Origin: Hydractinia symbiolongicarpus
Taxonomy: Eukaryota; Cnidaria; Hydrozoa; Anthoathecata; Hydractiniidae
Assembly (NCBI RefSeq): GCF_029227915.1
Contig: NC_079888.1
Location: forward strand, 2,367,001 to 2,431,000
DNA length: 64,000 nucleotides
Direction: 5' to 3'
Position numbers and translations under genes: made by a program. The notes under the pieces are model-generated. The model searched no databases, was not told the DNA's origin, and saw only the letters and a list, made by a program, of their open reading frames with translations. Below are positions 11,891-24,016 of the stretch, piece after piece; position 1 is the stretch's first letter; each line of letters begins with the position of its first letter.

Positions 11891-13902
11891 TGAACTTTCG
11901 CGATTCGTGATTTTTTATGTTCCTATAACAAAAGTGGCCTATATTTTTTATGATAGAAAAGTGTTTTTTAACGATGTAAAGTTCTTTCTAATGGTATGTA
12001 AAAACTTCTGTTTACAAACTGGCTTCATCGTCAAAATCTCAAAACAGATCAAGCGCATTTCTAGGCTCGTCTTCTTCCGGCTCCCACGCATTGTCGTCAT
12101 TGCCTTTTTGCCAGTAACTCGGTTATAAGCCATACATATACATTTGAAACATCATCTGTTTTGTTTATTTCTAAGTTTATTCCAATCTTGTTCCCAGTGC
12201 CCGTTGTCTCTTTTTTTATCAGGAGGTCAAGCCAAGTGAGGGCGAGTCAAGAAATAACTTTTAAAATCAGCAAATTTCTTTTAAATTTTAGTGGATAAAC
12301 TTTCGCGAATCGACAATTTAGAAAGTTTGTCCTGAATAAACTTTCGCGAATGGTCATTCTTAAAAGTTTCACGAGACAAAGTATCGCAAAAAAGGTCAAA
12401 AAACGTAAACGTTTCTCCGAATAAAGTATTTTCCTAATTTTATACCATTAGCTTACTTTGTCAAGTAGAGCGTGGTCAAAATCAAAAGAGAATTCTGTCA
12501 AGTTTGTAAGGGCACACCCAGTTTAAACAGTAGTTTATTTTTACTTACTTTTTTGCATCCACTACATGCAACACTCTCACCAGGTTCTCCTTGCACGAGA
12601 AGCACATCTCCTCTTTCTCCTTTCTGTCCTTTTATTTGCAGCTAAACATTTTTATTAAAAGAATATACATCTTATCCTAGTAACTTCGTAGTATCTGAAT
12701 TAACCAGATTTTTCGTCTGTGAAACAATTTTGCTTGCTATGCTTTTCAAAACAGATCATAATATACTCGCCTCCTGTAGTAAAACATTTTCGTCTAAAAA
12801 ATATTTCTTTTATTTTGCTTTCATTATTATCATTGTTTTTTAATTAGAAAATTTTCCATTTTCACAAGTATTAAACTTACAAAAGCAAATTATCAAAAAA
12901 GGTAATGTATTACGCCGCAGGAAGAAGGGTTCCATGAAGAGATAATCTTTTCGGTGCGTCAAACAACTTTAGCCAAACCTTGCAGTACAATTCTGTAATT
13001 CCATTCTTCTTTAACTCATTTTGAAAATTTTGAAGATTTTCATGTTTAGTTCTTAAGGAAATTCAAATCTTTTTTTAAAAATTTTAAAAACGAGTAAAAA
13101 TAAAGAAGAATTTAACGCGACAATTTGCAAGTAAGTGATAATTACTGCTCTTTCTCTTAATTTTTAGAAATTCCTCCAAAATTCAAACTTTCGATATTTC
13201 GAACATTCTTTTTGACCCTATTACAGTTGCAGATTTTGGGAGTCAACTGTATCAGCAGCAAAATTGAAAACTTGCTACATTAGAAGTCTTGATATGTGCA
13301 GGTATCATGAAAACATAATGATTTGATTACGTCAGCAGTGTATATGCAAAAAAAATGTTTTGAAAAATTTGTTTTTGACAAACATTTAAGGATTTGCTGT
13401 CATTAGCAAGACAAACAAATTTTTTTTAAAACCGTTTGCACAAAATCGCTGATCAAAACAATTTATAGAAATATGTGCTTTTGACAAACGGTTAAAGATA
13501 TACAAATCGTTGAAACCTCATATTTTAATATGCATATTTAATATATTTAATTTCCAAAAGACGTTTTTTTCTAGTCACTAAAGAGTGTGTTTGAGCATAC
13601 TAAACAACAATAAGTTATGTTAAAATAGATATTTTGTAATCGATCTAGTGTCTAACAAATTCTAATGTTTATATCTTTGATACTTTTCTAGCTGTTGTTT
13701 CTTGTACCAAGCAGTCGCGTTGGAGATCACTGATGTATCTATTTGAAATAAAAATTGTTCGAATAGGATAAGCGCGAATTAACTGAGCAAAAGAAAAGAA
13801 ACGCATGCAGAAGTGACCGAAATAAAATGGATAAAAAAAGGAAATAAACAAAAAATAAAAGAAAACAAAATAAGACGAGAAACAGATTAATTGCGTTACC
13901 CT

Positions 13903-16900
13903 TTAAGATGAGAGGGCACGAATGGCCTGATTATTTAAGTCTAGATATTTTTTACGAAGTTCGTATAACTTATGTACCAGTCCATTTATTTTCTAAAAAA
14001 AAGCATTAAATGTTAATTAAAAGATAACAAAATAACCAAATATGTGCAGAATCAATGTATTTTTACTACATATTTTTATTCTACTTAAGTTCTTGCAAAA
14101 ACGGCAGCTGCCGTTTAACTCGGTCATGTCAACAATTGAACTGATCTTCACTTAAGCTTTTTTAGGATCTACCAAAATATTGCTTACAAATACCTCTTAA
14201 ATACGCCGGGTATTTTGATTACCGTTTAACTCACATTTCTCCAACTGGAACTATATTTGCATGGATCACATTGCTGCACTTATTTCTTAGATAACGCACG
14301 AATGTTACAAGGAGGACAAAATAAATGAACGAAATGTATTTTTTTAAAACACATCTTATATTCATCATGATATTTACTTACCTTGAAATCACAAGCACCT
14401 CTTCTTCCCTCCTCACCTTTGAAACCACTAAAACCTGGTATTCCATCAAATCCAGTTTTACCAGGTGGACCTCTTAGACCAATCTCTCCCGGTGGCCCTC
14501 TTATTCCATTGTGACCTGCATCTCCTCGCATTCCCTATATAACAAACGAAATGAATATTAGGATTAACGATTTAAACTTATCACAATATTCCGCGATACA
14601 CGAGTCGACTTATTGATTTTGATTTAGCAACTTTTCCAACACAACGTCTTCTAAAAGCAGGTTAAAGTCGCAGGTGCTAAAATTATATTTGTAAGGTTTT
14701 CTGAGAAAAAAGTCAGAAACAAACAAAACAAAACAAAACGCATTTCGCCTTTTGTGCGAATTTCTGTTTTTTCCGTAAACTTTGGCGCTCACATTTCACA
14801 AAATTTTTTCTCTACGGCACTTGTTGATACAATTTGTTGTAAAAATTTTTTTTTTGTCATTTTTTTCTTTCTCTTGTTATTTATTTCTCTTGTCATTTCA
14901 TATGTTCTTTAGCAACTCATAGGAAGTATTTAATCGAAATTTAATATTTTATTTGCGCTCAATATTTTTGTGTCGCCATTGTGCTTACCGTTTCACCGTG
15001 TCTTCCTGGGTATCCCTTTTGACCAGTTATGCCTTTTTCTCCAGGACTCCCTGTATCTCCTTTTACACCGCGATGTCCAGGCTCTCCCTTAGGACCTTCC
15101 AATCTACGCGGAGCTTTTACGATATACGTCTAAACAAATTTTTTGGAAAATTGAAAGAGAAAAGTTGTGAAGTCTGTGTAGACCTGAAATATTGATTTAA
15201 TACTACTTTATTTGGAGAAACTCTCGCAAGAGAAACTTTCGCAAGAGAAACTTTTGCAATAGAAACTATCGCAAAAACTCGCGAAATTTTTTGGATAAAT
15301 TTTCGCAAATCTACAAATTAAAAAATTTCCGCAAGATAAACTTTTGCGAAATCTGAAATTGGAAAGTTTTAGCGAGATGAACTTTCGCAATTCGTGATTT
15401 TTTATGTTCTTATAACAAAAGTGGCCTATATTTCTTATGACAGAAAAGTGTTTTTTAACGATGTAAAATTCTTTCTATGTAAAAACTTCTGTTTACAAAC
15501 TGGCTACATCGTCAAAATCACAAAACAGATCAAGCACATTTCTAGGCTCGTCTTCTTCCGGCTCCCACGCATTGTCGTCATTGCCTTTTTGCCAGTAACT
15601 CAGTTATAAGCCATACATATACATTTGAAACATCATCGGTTTTGTTTATTTCTGAGTTTATTCCAATCTTGTTCCCAGCGCCCGTTGTCTCTTTTTTTAT
15701 CGGGAGGTCAAGCCAAGTGAGGGCGAGTCAAGAAATAACTTTTAAAATCAGCAAATTTCTTTTAAATTTTAGTGGATAAACTTTCGCGAATCGACAATTT
15801 AGAAAGTTTGTCACGAATAAACTTTCGCGAATGGCCATTTTTAAAAGTTTCGCGAGACAAAGTTTCGCGAAAAAGGCCAAAAAACGCGAAAGTTTCTCCG
15901 AATAAAGTAGTTTGCTAATTTTATACCATTAGCTTACTTCGTCACGTAGAGCGTGGTCAAAATCAAAAGAGAATTCTGTCAAGTTTGTTAGGGCACACCC
16001 AGTTTAAACAGTAGTTTATTTTTACTTACTTTTTTGCATCCACTACATGCAACACTCTCACCAGGTTCTCCTTGCTCGAGAAGCACATCTCCTCTTTCTC
16101 CTTTCTGTCCTTTTATTTGCAGCTAAACATTTTTATTAAAAGAATATACATCTTATCCTAGTAACTTCGTAGTATCTAAATTAACCAGATTTTTCGTCTG
16201 TGAAACAATTTTGCTAGCTATGCTTTTCAAAACAGATCATAATATACTCGCCTCCTGTAGTAAAACATTTTTGTCTAAAAAATATTTTTTTATTTTGCTT
16301 TCATTATTATAATTGCTTTTTAATTAGGAAATTTTCCATTTTCACAAGTATTAAACTTACAAAAGCAGATCAGCAAAAAGGTAATGTACTACGCTGCAGG
16401 AAGAAAGGTTCCATGAAGAGATAATCTTTTCGGTGCGTCAAACAACTTTAGCCAAACCTTGCAGTACAATTTTGTAATTCCAATTTCCTTCAACTCATTT
16501 TGAAAATTTTCATGTTTAGTTTTTAAGGAAATTAATATCTTTTTTAAAAATTTTAAACGCGAGTAAAAATTCAGAAGAATTTAACGCGACAATTTGTAAG
16601 TGATAATTCTCTTAATTTTTAGAAATTCCTCCAAAATTCAAACTTTCGATATTTCGAACATTCTTTTTGACCCTATTACAGTTTCAGATTTTGGGAGTCA
16701 ACTGTAACAGTAGCAAAATTGAAAATTTGCTACATTAGAAGTCTTGATATGTGCAGGTATCATGAAAACATAATGATTTGATTACGTCAGCAGTGTATAT
16801 GCAAAAAAAATGTTTTGAAAAATTTGTTTTTGACAAACATTTAAGGATTTGCTGTCATTAGCAAGACAAACAAATTTTTTTTAAAACCGTTTGCACAAAA

Positions 16901-17418
16901 TCGCTGATCAAAACAATTTATAGAAATATGTGCTTTTGACAAACGGTTAAAGATATACAAGTGTTTGAAAATTTCCGCCAAAGCAGGACTGACTTAGTCA
17001 GCCACGTAAAAGTAAAATCATTTTAGAGGGCAAGTCGTAGTGTCTCTCCTCGGGTCTACTATCGTTAGCCCCTGATTGGTAGAAAATTAGCCCCCTCTGA
17101 CTCCTGCTGCTGAGAGCATGCTTAAAGTTCGACTATCCTTCGTTACAGCAGAATTGTTTTGTGAAATAAATAATATAATATGAAGTTTGCCATTAACTAA
17201 ATTCCTTCTGCAGTTAGGTCTCACTTTGAGCCTTGTTTTCCTAGAACTCTCTTCATAGTTTGTCATTCTTTCCAAATCCTCTTGCTTGCTGAAGTACTGA
17301 AGAACACGAAAACAAAAAAATAATTTTGTCATTGAAAACATGGTAAAAGTTGACTTACTTCTGCATTCCCTTTAGCTGCTAACAAACCAGCAAGTAGAAA
17401 AATTAAAATTGTTCCCAT
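13903..17418 (-). CDS. Small secreted collagen-like protein (copy B), six exons
   Basis: complement(join(13903..13992, 14382..14534, 14989..15129, 16030..16122, 17225..17296, 17353-adjacent exon 17359..17418)), 202 aa. Every junction has consensus GT..AG and phase 0. Exon 1 is the signal peptide MGTILIFLLAGLLAAKGNAE. Exon 2 is a charged helix (YFSKQEDLERMTNYEESS..). Exon 3 starts Gly-X-Y and ends with a Cys pair (CSGCKK). Exons 4 and 5 carry two Gly-X-Y blocks (e.g. GPKGEPGHRGVKGDTGSPGE, GPPGKTGFDGIPGF) and one Cys (GACDFK). Exon 6 is a predicted coiled coil (GLVHKLYELRKKYLDL) and stop. This suggests a short trimeric extracellular protein whose C-terminal coil nucleates the triple helix and whose Cys residues link chains. 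It is not a classical minicollagen: no Cys-rich CXXXC domains and no polyproline. No named family is assigned. Confidence 0.85.
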
Positions 17419-17450
17419 AATGAGGAAGGTTCTGGTTGCCAATCAAACTT

Positions 17451-17458
17451 TATTTATA
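17451..17458 (-). promoter_or_regulatory. TATA box of collagen-like copy B
   Basis: TATAAATA on the minus strand, about 33 nt upstream of the ATG at 17418, implying an unusually short 5' UTR. Gene C has TATATAAA at 21745-21752, 25 nt upstream of its ATG. Confidence 0.5.
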
Positions 17459-17602
17459 CTTGTCTAAAGAAAATAACACCGTTTGCTGTTACCGTCTAAG
17501 AGTCATACTTGGGGCAGAAGAAAAAAAATGAAATCGTTGAAACACTATATTTTAATATGCATATTTAATATATTTACTTTCCAAAAGACGTTTTTTCCTA
17601 GA

Positions 17603-18857
17603 TTTAAATATTTTGCGCCGCTAAAATCCAAAAATGGTGGTGGCGCAATTAAATCCTGTAATTTTGAGCAAAACGTATTCAAGAAAAGGCGAAAAGAAAA
17701 CTTCGAAAGCCATCACGACAAAACCAATTGGCTACGCTGGATTGAAACTGATGCCTTCGAAATTTTTATAAATGCTTCTGAGCCATTATTACACTCCTAC
17801 TTGAGTTTTTCAGGGCTTTCCTAGTCCAAATGCTAACTGTTACGTCATGTGGAAATGACGATAGTGCTGCGTGTCTGGGCTACCTTTGACCAAATGTAAG
17901 AAATTAATGACTACTACATACAGACAATTGGCTATTCTATAACTTGCAAAATTTCGAAACATGGTGAAAAAACCTACTGTTTTGTCCAAGAAATTGCTTT
18001 GTCCAAGCTCTTTTGTGGGTGCAAAACTTATGACGAATAATACAATGTATATTTTCTCTAAAAAAATTACAAGCCACAAGCAACATATAAATAAAAATGA
18101 AAGAATTAAATTCCAAAATAGAAATATTAACGAGCTGAACACACCAGACAAAAGTTTAAGACAGTAATAAACAATATAAATAAAGACAAAAACAAAAAAA
18201 AGGAAAAACAGACAATTAAAAAAGCAGAGGCTAAGAAGAATCAATGCATTGAAGAAAACCCAAACATGTCACCACTGAATTCATTTCAAGTATATCTCAT
18301 AGAATGCTGCATTGCGTAAAAGTTGTCTTTGATCCTTAATACCATGTTAGTTCGACGAGGCTTAGTATCTTTTCTAAATTACATAATTTCATCTGTTTCT
18401 AAATAGAAATAAATCATTCCTAATAACTATGCATATTTACCTTATGTTCACATTAACATGGATGTGTTCACAGCTGTTGCCGTAAATAAAAATAAAGAAT
18501 TAGTTACGAAAAAAGCAATTAGCTATTATCGTAAGATATAAAAATATTTGGATGATATCAGTCCGTCAAAATGATGTCGTAATACATTTTCGAACACAAG
18601 AAAAAGAAAACAACAGTCTTGCAATCAATTCAAATGTTCAAAATTGCTTAATGGACGCACAGAGTTTTGGAGCTAAGTAAAAATGATAAAAATTTGTCAA
18701 ATTTTAATTCCCAAAAAATATGCTTTAAAAAAGGTTTAAAAATCAAGAGTTTTATGTGTCCTAAAAGACAAAAGGCAATTAATTTTTGTAACGGATTCTT
18801 TTTCCAATTTTGTCTGACACTGGTAAAAACCTCCATCGATTGCAACAAAACTAGAAG
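17603..18857. other. Intergenic, nothing confidently coding
   Basis: A 134-codon minus-strand ORF at 17840-18244 is dominated by Phe, Leu and Ile encoded by A/T-rich codons and is likely chance. No splice-linked exons or RNA genes recognised. Confidence 0.4.
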
Positions 18858-21720
18858 CTACCTTTCATCAAAGTACATCTTGATTTTTCTTAACTCTTTT
18901 TCCAGTATTTTAATACCATCCTCAATATCCTAAAAACGCAAAGACAGCGTCATAACAAATAATTGTAGTGACGCTACGGAAACACGAAATCCAAAATATA
19001 AAGAACGAGAGACTCCTCGGATTCTTCCTACATGTGACCGACAAGTCTATTTAATAAAACCCGTGTATGTCTGTCTGACACGCAAAATGGTAACTGTAGT
19101 AGCAAGACACACGAAATGCCGTAAATAAAGGACGGGCAAAACCGTGAATTATTCTACAGGCCACCGACTAGTTGTATATTCAACCGACTATGGAACATAA
19201 CCTTGATTTTTGGATGTTTTGTTTAATTAATTACCGAGAAATAATTTTGCTAATAAAAATTAAATTTAATGCTTATACTGCTTTTAATCACATTGAATTA
19301 TGTAAGTCCTTGAAACCGTACCCTCTAATTTTTCTTATCCTATATAAAAGTCAAGAAAAGTCACAAAGTTTCTGAATCAAATGACATAGGCCGCGGCGAT
19401 TATCTCACTCCGACCAATAGGGTTAACTTGGACAAATATTGTTTCCCGTGTGTGATTTAAAAATAGCCAAAACAAAAGTTGCAACAAACCTGTGTACCAC
19501 AGTCACCTGTAGCTCCTTGGTCTCCTTTATTCCCGGAATGACCATTAGAACCTTCTGGACCCATGGGACCTTCTTCTCCTACTTCACCAACCCTTCGGAC
19601 CTTGAATCCCTTGCTCGCCCTTTGCACCTTTTTCGCCCTGTTATGAAAAAATAATTTTTGTGTAAAAGTTTGTGTGTTTTTAACACATTGCTACTACAGT
19701 ATGGTCAGCAAAAAGCAGACAAAGCGATGTAATGAGAAGGAGGAAGGGGGGTTAGTTAAGTGCACTCAAAACCTAGTCTCCTATAAAAACACATCTGTAG
19801 TCGCGTGTGCATTTTTGAAACACAAAAGCCATCTTGAGAACGTAGTTAGCTTAAATTTCTTTACTGTTTATAAAAACAAAGTAATGTGGGTCTAGATTTA
19901 TAAAACACAATTACTTCCGAGCAAATTTTCAGGTTTTTACATTACGTCAAAATCATCTATTTCTTCTATTCCTTCTATTTATTTTCATTTATCTGACTAA
20001 TTATTCTTTTATGTTTTAAAAGAAAATAAATAAAACATTTATAGTTAAAAAAAAGTATTTACAAAAAACCTTAAACAGCCGCAGCTAAAATTTAGACTAT
20101 CTTCCAAAAACGTTTCTCTTAAAAAATTTGTTCCTAGAGTCAGTGTCCAAATGAAATAAATTAATTAAGGAATAAGTAAATTAACAGCCGCCACAAACGC
20201 AGTTAATGGTTTGGTCGAAATTTCTTGAAGAATATATCCATTATTTCGTTATGATTGGTAACCACAACCGCAGTTACACCTACGACCACACTTATTTTTT
20301 AAAAATCACTAGGCTTAGAAAAAGTGTCTGTCAAGCCTAAATGCCCATAAAATGTAATATTCTCAAAAGAAAGTCAAGTTTCCCAGGGAAAAATAAATTA
20401 AAACATAACAGATTTAAAAATAGCAAATATAAAACGTAATAGTTTAAACCTGGAAAAGAGAAGAAAATGGAAGGTGTAATGAAAAGGGCTAAGTATTATG
20501 GCTTGTTTACCTTTAATCCGGAAAAACCTGCTTGACCAAATTCTCCCTTTATTCCCTGGATACCTTTTTCACCTCGATCGCCTTTAATACCCAAGTAACC
20601 CCGCTCTCCTTTTATGCCTGGTTCTCCTCGTTTCATATTGCTATTTTCATAGGAGAACATAGGAGCAATAATAACATCAGTTTGAAGCATCTAAACCAAA
20701 TAAAGAGCTTTTAAATACTTTTAAATCATTGACACTGGAATTGTATATTAATAGTATTTTTATTCTGCAGTATGCTATGTCAATTAAAATACAACCAAGG
20801 AACAAAGTAAGATTTGGAAAGCGTATTTTGTTGTTATTTTATCACGGAATAGTTTAAAGATGATTTTTATAGTGGTTTCCCACAATGATGAACTCGAGCC
20901 GTGTTTACTGTGATGAAATAAAGGTTTGGCTTTCTTATAGAGTTTCTTCGAAGCATGTCAATGATTAGAACTAATTCTTAAAGTCATCTATAGCGCATAC
21001 GTACTTCGTAAACAAAAAAGTACAAAGTGATTATTTTTGCACCTCATTTTAAATTTACTATTTCTAAAACAAATTCGATAGGTCACTCTAATAGTGGTAA
21101 TTTTTAAATATTGGTCACAGAATTGATCTTAAATCATACGTGAGTAATTCAATCTAGTTATACCAATATCCGGGAAATTTTTTTAGGCAGAACTTACTTG
21201 ACGACAGATTAGACAGGTTATTTGTTCACCCTTTTCTCCTGGCGGACCAGTAATGTGAGATAAGGCTCCTTTTTCCCCTTTTCCCCCAATCATAGCTGTT
21301 AAAACTCCAAAATCTTGGAGATTATGCTTTAGTGCATCCTAAATGAAATGTGATTACTATACAATAATGATACGCAATATTGTATCAATTGAACAGACAT
21401 TAAAGTACATCAAATCTAAGACTTGAAATTCTAATAAATTTAACACAACTTCTTTAGACAGAGCTAAAATACTCTATATAATCAGTAAAAAATTAGGCGT
21501 GACTTATTAAGCAGATTTACCTAAATTAATTAAATCAAAAATAATGAATTGTCGAGAAGGACAAATGTTTGATTACTTCCCACACAATATTCGATAAAAC
21601 AGTTCCCGAGCTATAACACTAATCAATCTATGATAATGAAACACATACCTCCGGTACTACGCTACCACCTGCAACCACCAAGATTACATGCAAAACAAAA
21701 TATTTGGCAAAACCATTCAT
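18858..21720 (-). CDS. Small secreted collagen-like protein (copy C), five exons, one frameshifted
   Basis: complement(join(18858..18929, 19490..19637, 20511..20690, 21198..21338, 21649..21720)), about 203 aa if intact. Exon 1 is the signal peptide MNGFAKYFVLHVILVVAGG... Exon 2 has a helix, a short GKGEKG/GPPGEKGE block and Cys residues (TCLICRQ). Exon 3 carries Gly-X-Y (GEPGIKGERGYLGIKGDRGE). Exon 4 is Gly-X-Y throughout but 148 nt long. It reads GIQGPKGW, then stop in one frame, and GEVGEEGPMGPEG... in the next, so it holds a net +1 (or -2) frameshift near 19583-19590. Exon 5 is a coiled coil (DGIKILEKELRKIKMYF) with TAG. All junctions are phase 0. The layout parallels copy B, a paralogue. 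The frameshift is either a real inactivation or a sequence error; no homopolymer explains it. Confidence 0.8.
19060..19172 (+). mobile_element. Dispersed Helitron-like repeat (copy R3, diverged)
   Basis: Reads ACCCGTGTATGTCTGTCTGA at the 5' side and GGACGGGCAAAACCGTGAAT at the 3' side, matching the R2 and R4 copies with decay in the hairpin. Confidence 0.5.
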
Positions 21721-22054
21721 CTTGCTAGGTTAGCTTTTTTTCTTTTTATATAAATAGAGTACTAGAAGAAAAATATTTTTTGTTTAAATTTAATTAATAA
21801 ATGCGCTCGTTGAATTTCAAACCATAAAACATCTCTCAACAAAAGTGAATTCTACGTAATATACGCCATACATAATCTATTTTTTAATCCCTGCCCACCC
21901 GGCTCTCTCGGACATTTCCTTTTTAATTTGGTGCAACAAGGAGCGTTCAATTACCAGAGAGAGCTGTAGCTTGCTTTTTTTCTATGAAAAAGTCTTTCCA
22001 AATAAGGTCGCTCATTCAGAGAAGGAGTTCCATTTAGTGTGTTTTGGGATCTTT

Positions 22055-23438
22055 TATACGTCTTTTGAAAGTAAATAAATTCGAATCTTGTAGTATACGC
22101 ATTTTAGATGTCTTTTAGAAGATCTTCAAAAGACGTCTTTTAAAAGATGTCTAAAAGTTATCTAAAATATATCTTTCAAAAGACGTCTTTCTCTTCTTGC
22201 TATAATGCATCTAAAACGCCTCTTTGAAAAGACGTCTTCTCCTATTTCTAAAAGTGGTCTAAAATGCGTCATTCAAAAGACGTTCGTTTTTTATATAAAA
22301 AATTCAATTTAAAAAGACGGGGGTGTTCGCAAACTTAGTTAGCATGTTTTTTTTTTTCGTGTATTAGCTGATGTATTACGTTGTCACTCTTCTATGTGTG
22401 GTGTGTTTTGTGACTACGGTTCTGTGAAAATTTTTCTGGAAATAAGCTATTATTTTCTCTCTAGAATCTGTCAACGAGCGTTTTAAAGATGCGGATGAAT
22501 GAGAAATGCGACACGTGATTGGGACCAAGCTGCCAAGCCCTCCCAGTTAGTGGATCAGAGACATAAGGGGTACATTAAATGTGTAAGCAAAGGAAAAGCC
22601 CTTTCGACTTTACTCATTTATGAATTGCATTTATATTCTTTTTGTTTTTTTCTGAACTGACTTTCTATTATTTCAAATATTTATTTTGTTTATTTCGTCC
22701 TTGCAAGCGTTACGACGAATTTCAACTACTAGCAATTTTCACAGAATTTTTAAGGTGATTCTTTTCTATGGCCTAGTAATAATAATTAATAATTACAATT
22801 TGTAAATATGAATATGAATGATTTAATTGTATAGTGTTTATTATAAATAATATTTTATTTATTTATTTCCGGTTATATTTGCTTACTGTAATTCTAAAAT
22901 ATATTTATTTTTTAAAGTGTCAAATTATTTTTTAAAGTGTCAAATATTTTAATCGCAAAATATTTGTCGTCTTGGTATCGGTATTTCTGCAATTTATTAA
23001 AAATGTACGTTTCAAAACGTTAACATACAAAAACGTCTTAAATTTATTTAATAAAATGCCTATATTTTCTAAAAAGTTAAATAAAAAAAGCAATAAAAAC
23101 CAAGGAAGACGTCTTATAGATAGATAAAAGATGTCTTTCTAAAGATGCATTTAAAAAGTTGCATTAAAGATGCATTTTAGTCGGTGCTATATCTGCAAAA
23201 AGTCTAAAAGACATCTTTACAAAGACGCATCGTAAAAGAATTTCTTAAAAACGTCTTAAAGACGTCTTTGAAAAGACGTCTTTTAAAAGATGTCTAAAAG
23301 AGATCTTTCGAAATGCATCTTTGAAAAGAGCTCTTTTAGACGCTTAAAAAGATGCATTATAGACGGACATATCAGCGCTAAAAAAGGCGTCTTTTAGAAT
23401 TGCTAAAGATGTGTAAAAGACGTCTTTAAGAGCTCTTT
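22055..23438. mobile_element. Insertion rich in AGACGTCTTT palindromes
   Basis: The 5' flank of copy C (21721-23500) and of copy D (26930-27330) align except for this about 1.4-kb block present only in C. Inside, the palindrome-like core AAAGACGTCTTT and variants recur many times in both orientations (about 22100-22290 and 23105-23430), around an AT-rich centre. No ORF is recognised. Ends are approximate (left after GTTTTGGG, right near GTGCCGGCTGG). Probably a non-autonomous, inverted-repeat-rich transposon. Confidence 0.6.
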
Positions 23439-24016
23439 GTGCCGGCTGGAATGATACAAGTGAATCTGATATATAATATGATACCTTGTCAGCTCATAAT
23501 GCAACAGCTTTTTACGACTTAAATGTTAATGATGTGAAATGGGCAGCTTTAGACATTTATGTAACTACATGTAATAAGTATTTTAAAAGAAAAATAATAT
23601 TAAATAAGAATTCACTACACAATGGGAAGGAAATTTGAAGTACTGGATATTTTTTAAAAAGTAGTTTAAATAAAGAGAAATAGTTGACGATATATTGCAT
23701 TGATTATAAAATTTTAAAAAATACATTTATAATAAATGCCATTATTGTTCTCTCATTTCGACCGCATCCATCTAAATAGAGAAGAAAATACCTCAAATGA
23801 TACATATCAGGCGGAAACATTCGGTTTGACAAAAAATAAAGATCCTACTTAGACGGGATACAAAAAATGTGTTAACCTTTCGGTTCAATTTTAGCGATTA
23901 GACCTTCCTTTGACTTTGGCAGTATTTTTGACACATTAGCCATCATAAAGCTTCTACTGTGCACGCAAATCATTTTTAAAGTGGGGAGGCAACATTCTCA
24001 TGATAAATATACTTAC

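Larger units (their letters stand above)
10117..12641 (-). pseudogene. Collagen-like gene copy A, missing its 5' end
   Basis: Exons matching copy B: 12549..12641 (Gly-X-Y start with CSGCKK), 11208..11348, 10601..10753 and terminal 10117..10206 (KINGLVHKLYELRKKYL..ALSS, stop). All are in phase 0 with consensus junctions. The signal-peptide exon and exon 2 are absent from their expected place upstream of 12641. Partial copies of them lie inside the intron between 11348 and 12549 instead. The 10601-10753 exon reads GIRRPPGEIG where copy B has GIRGPPGEIG, a Gly-to-Arg change that breaks the triple-helix repeat. Without a start and signal peptide this copy is probably non-functional, although its exons remain open. 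Confidence 0.8.
9785..13568. repeat. Tandem duplication unit 1 (collagen-like copy A)
   Basis: Sequence from about 9785 (TCACTAAAGAGTGTGTTTGA) to about 13568 is repeated at about 13575-17602 with high identity in exons and introns. The junction shows the 5' flank of copy A (13507-13575) running straight into the 3' flank of copy B. Unit 1 lacks about 565 bp corresponding to about 16962-17526 of unit 2. Confidence 0.88.
13569..17602. repeat. Tandem duplication unit 2 (collagen-like copy B)
   Basis: Second member of the duplication. Its right end (about 17526-17602, ATCGTTGAAAC..ACGTTTTTTCCTAG) matches 13507-13575 at the right end of unit 1. Confidence 0.85.

Noticed and set aside
15000-16100. 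Calling the collagen-like genes minicollagens
   Set aside because: No Cys-rich terminal domains with CXXXCXXXC spacing and no polyproline stretches were found.
17483-17824. 113-codon plus-strand ORF
   Set aside because: Lies across the promoter side of collagen-like copy B; part is duplicated at 13507-13575 without keeping the frame open.
17840-18244. 134-codon minus-strand ORF with hydrophobic stretches
   Set aside because: Composition (Phe, Leu, Ile from AT-rich codons) and lack of any family or splice context make chance more likely than a membrane protein.
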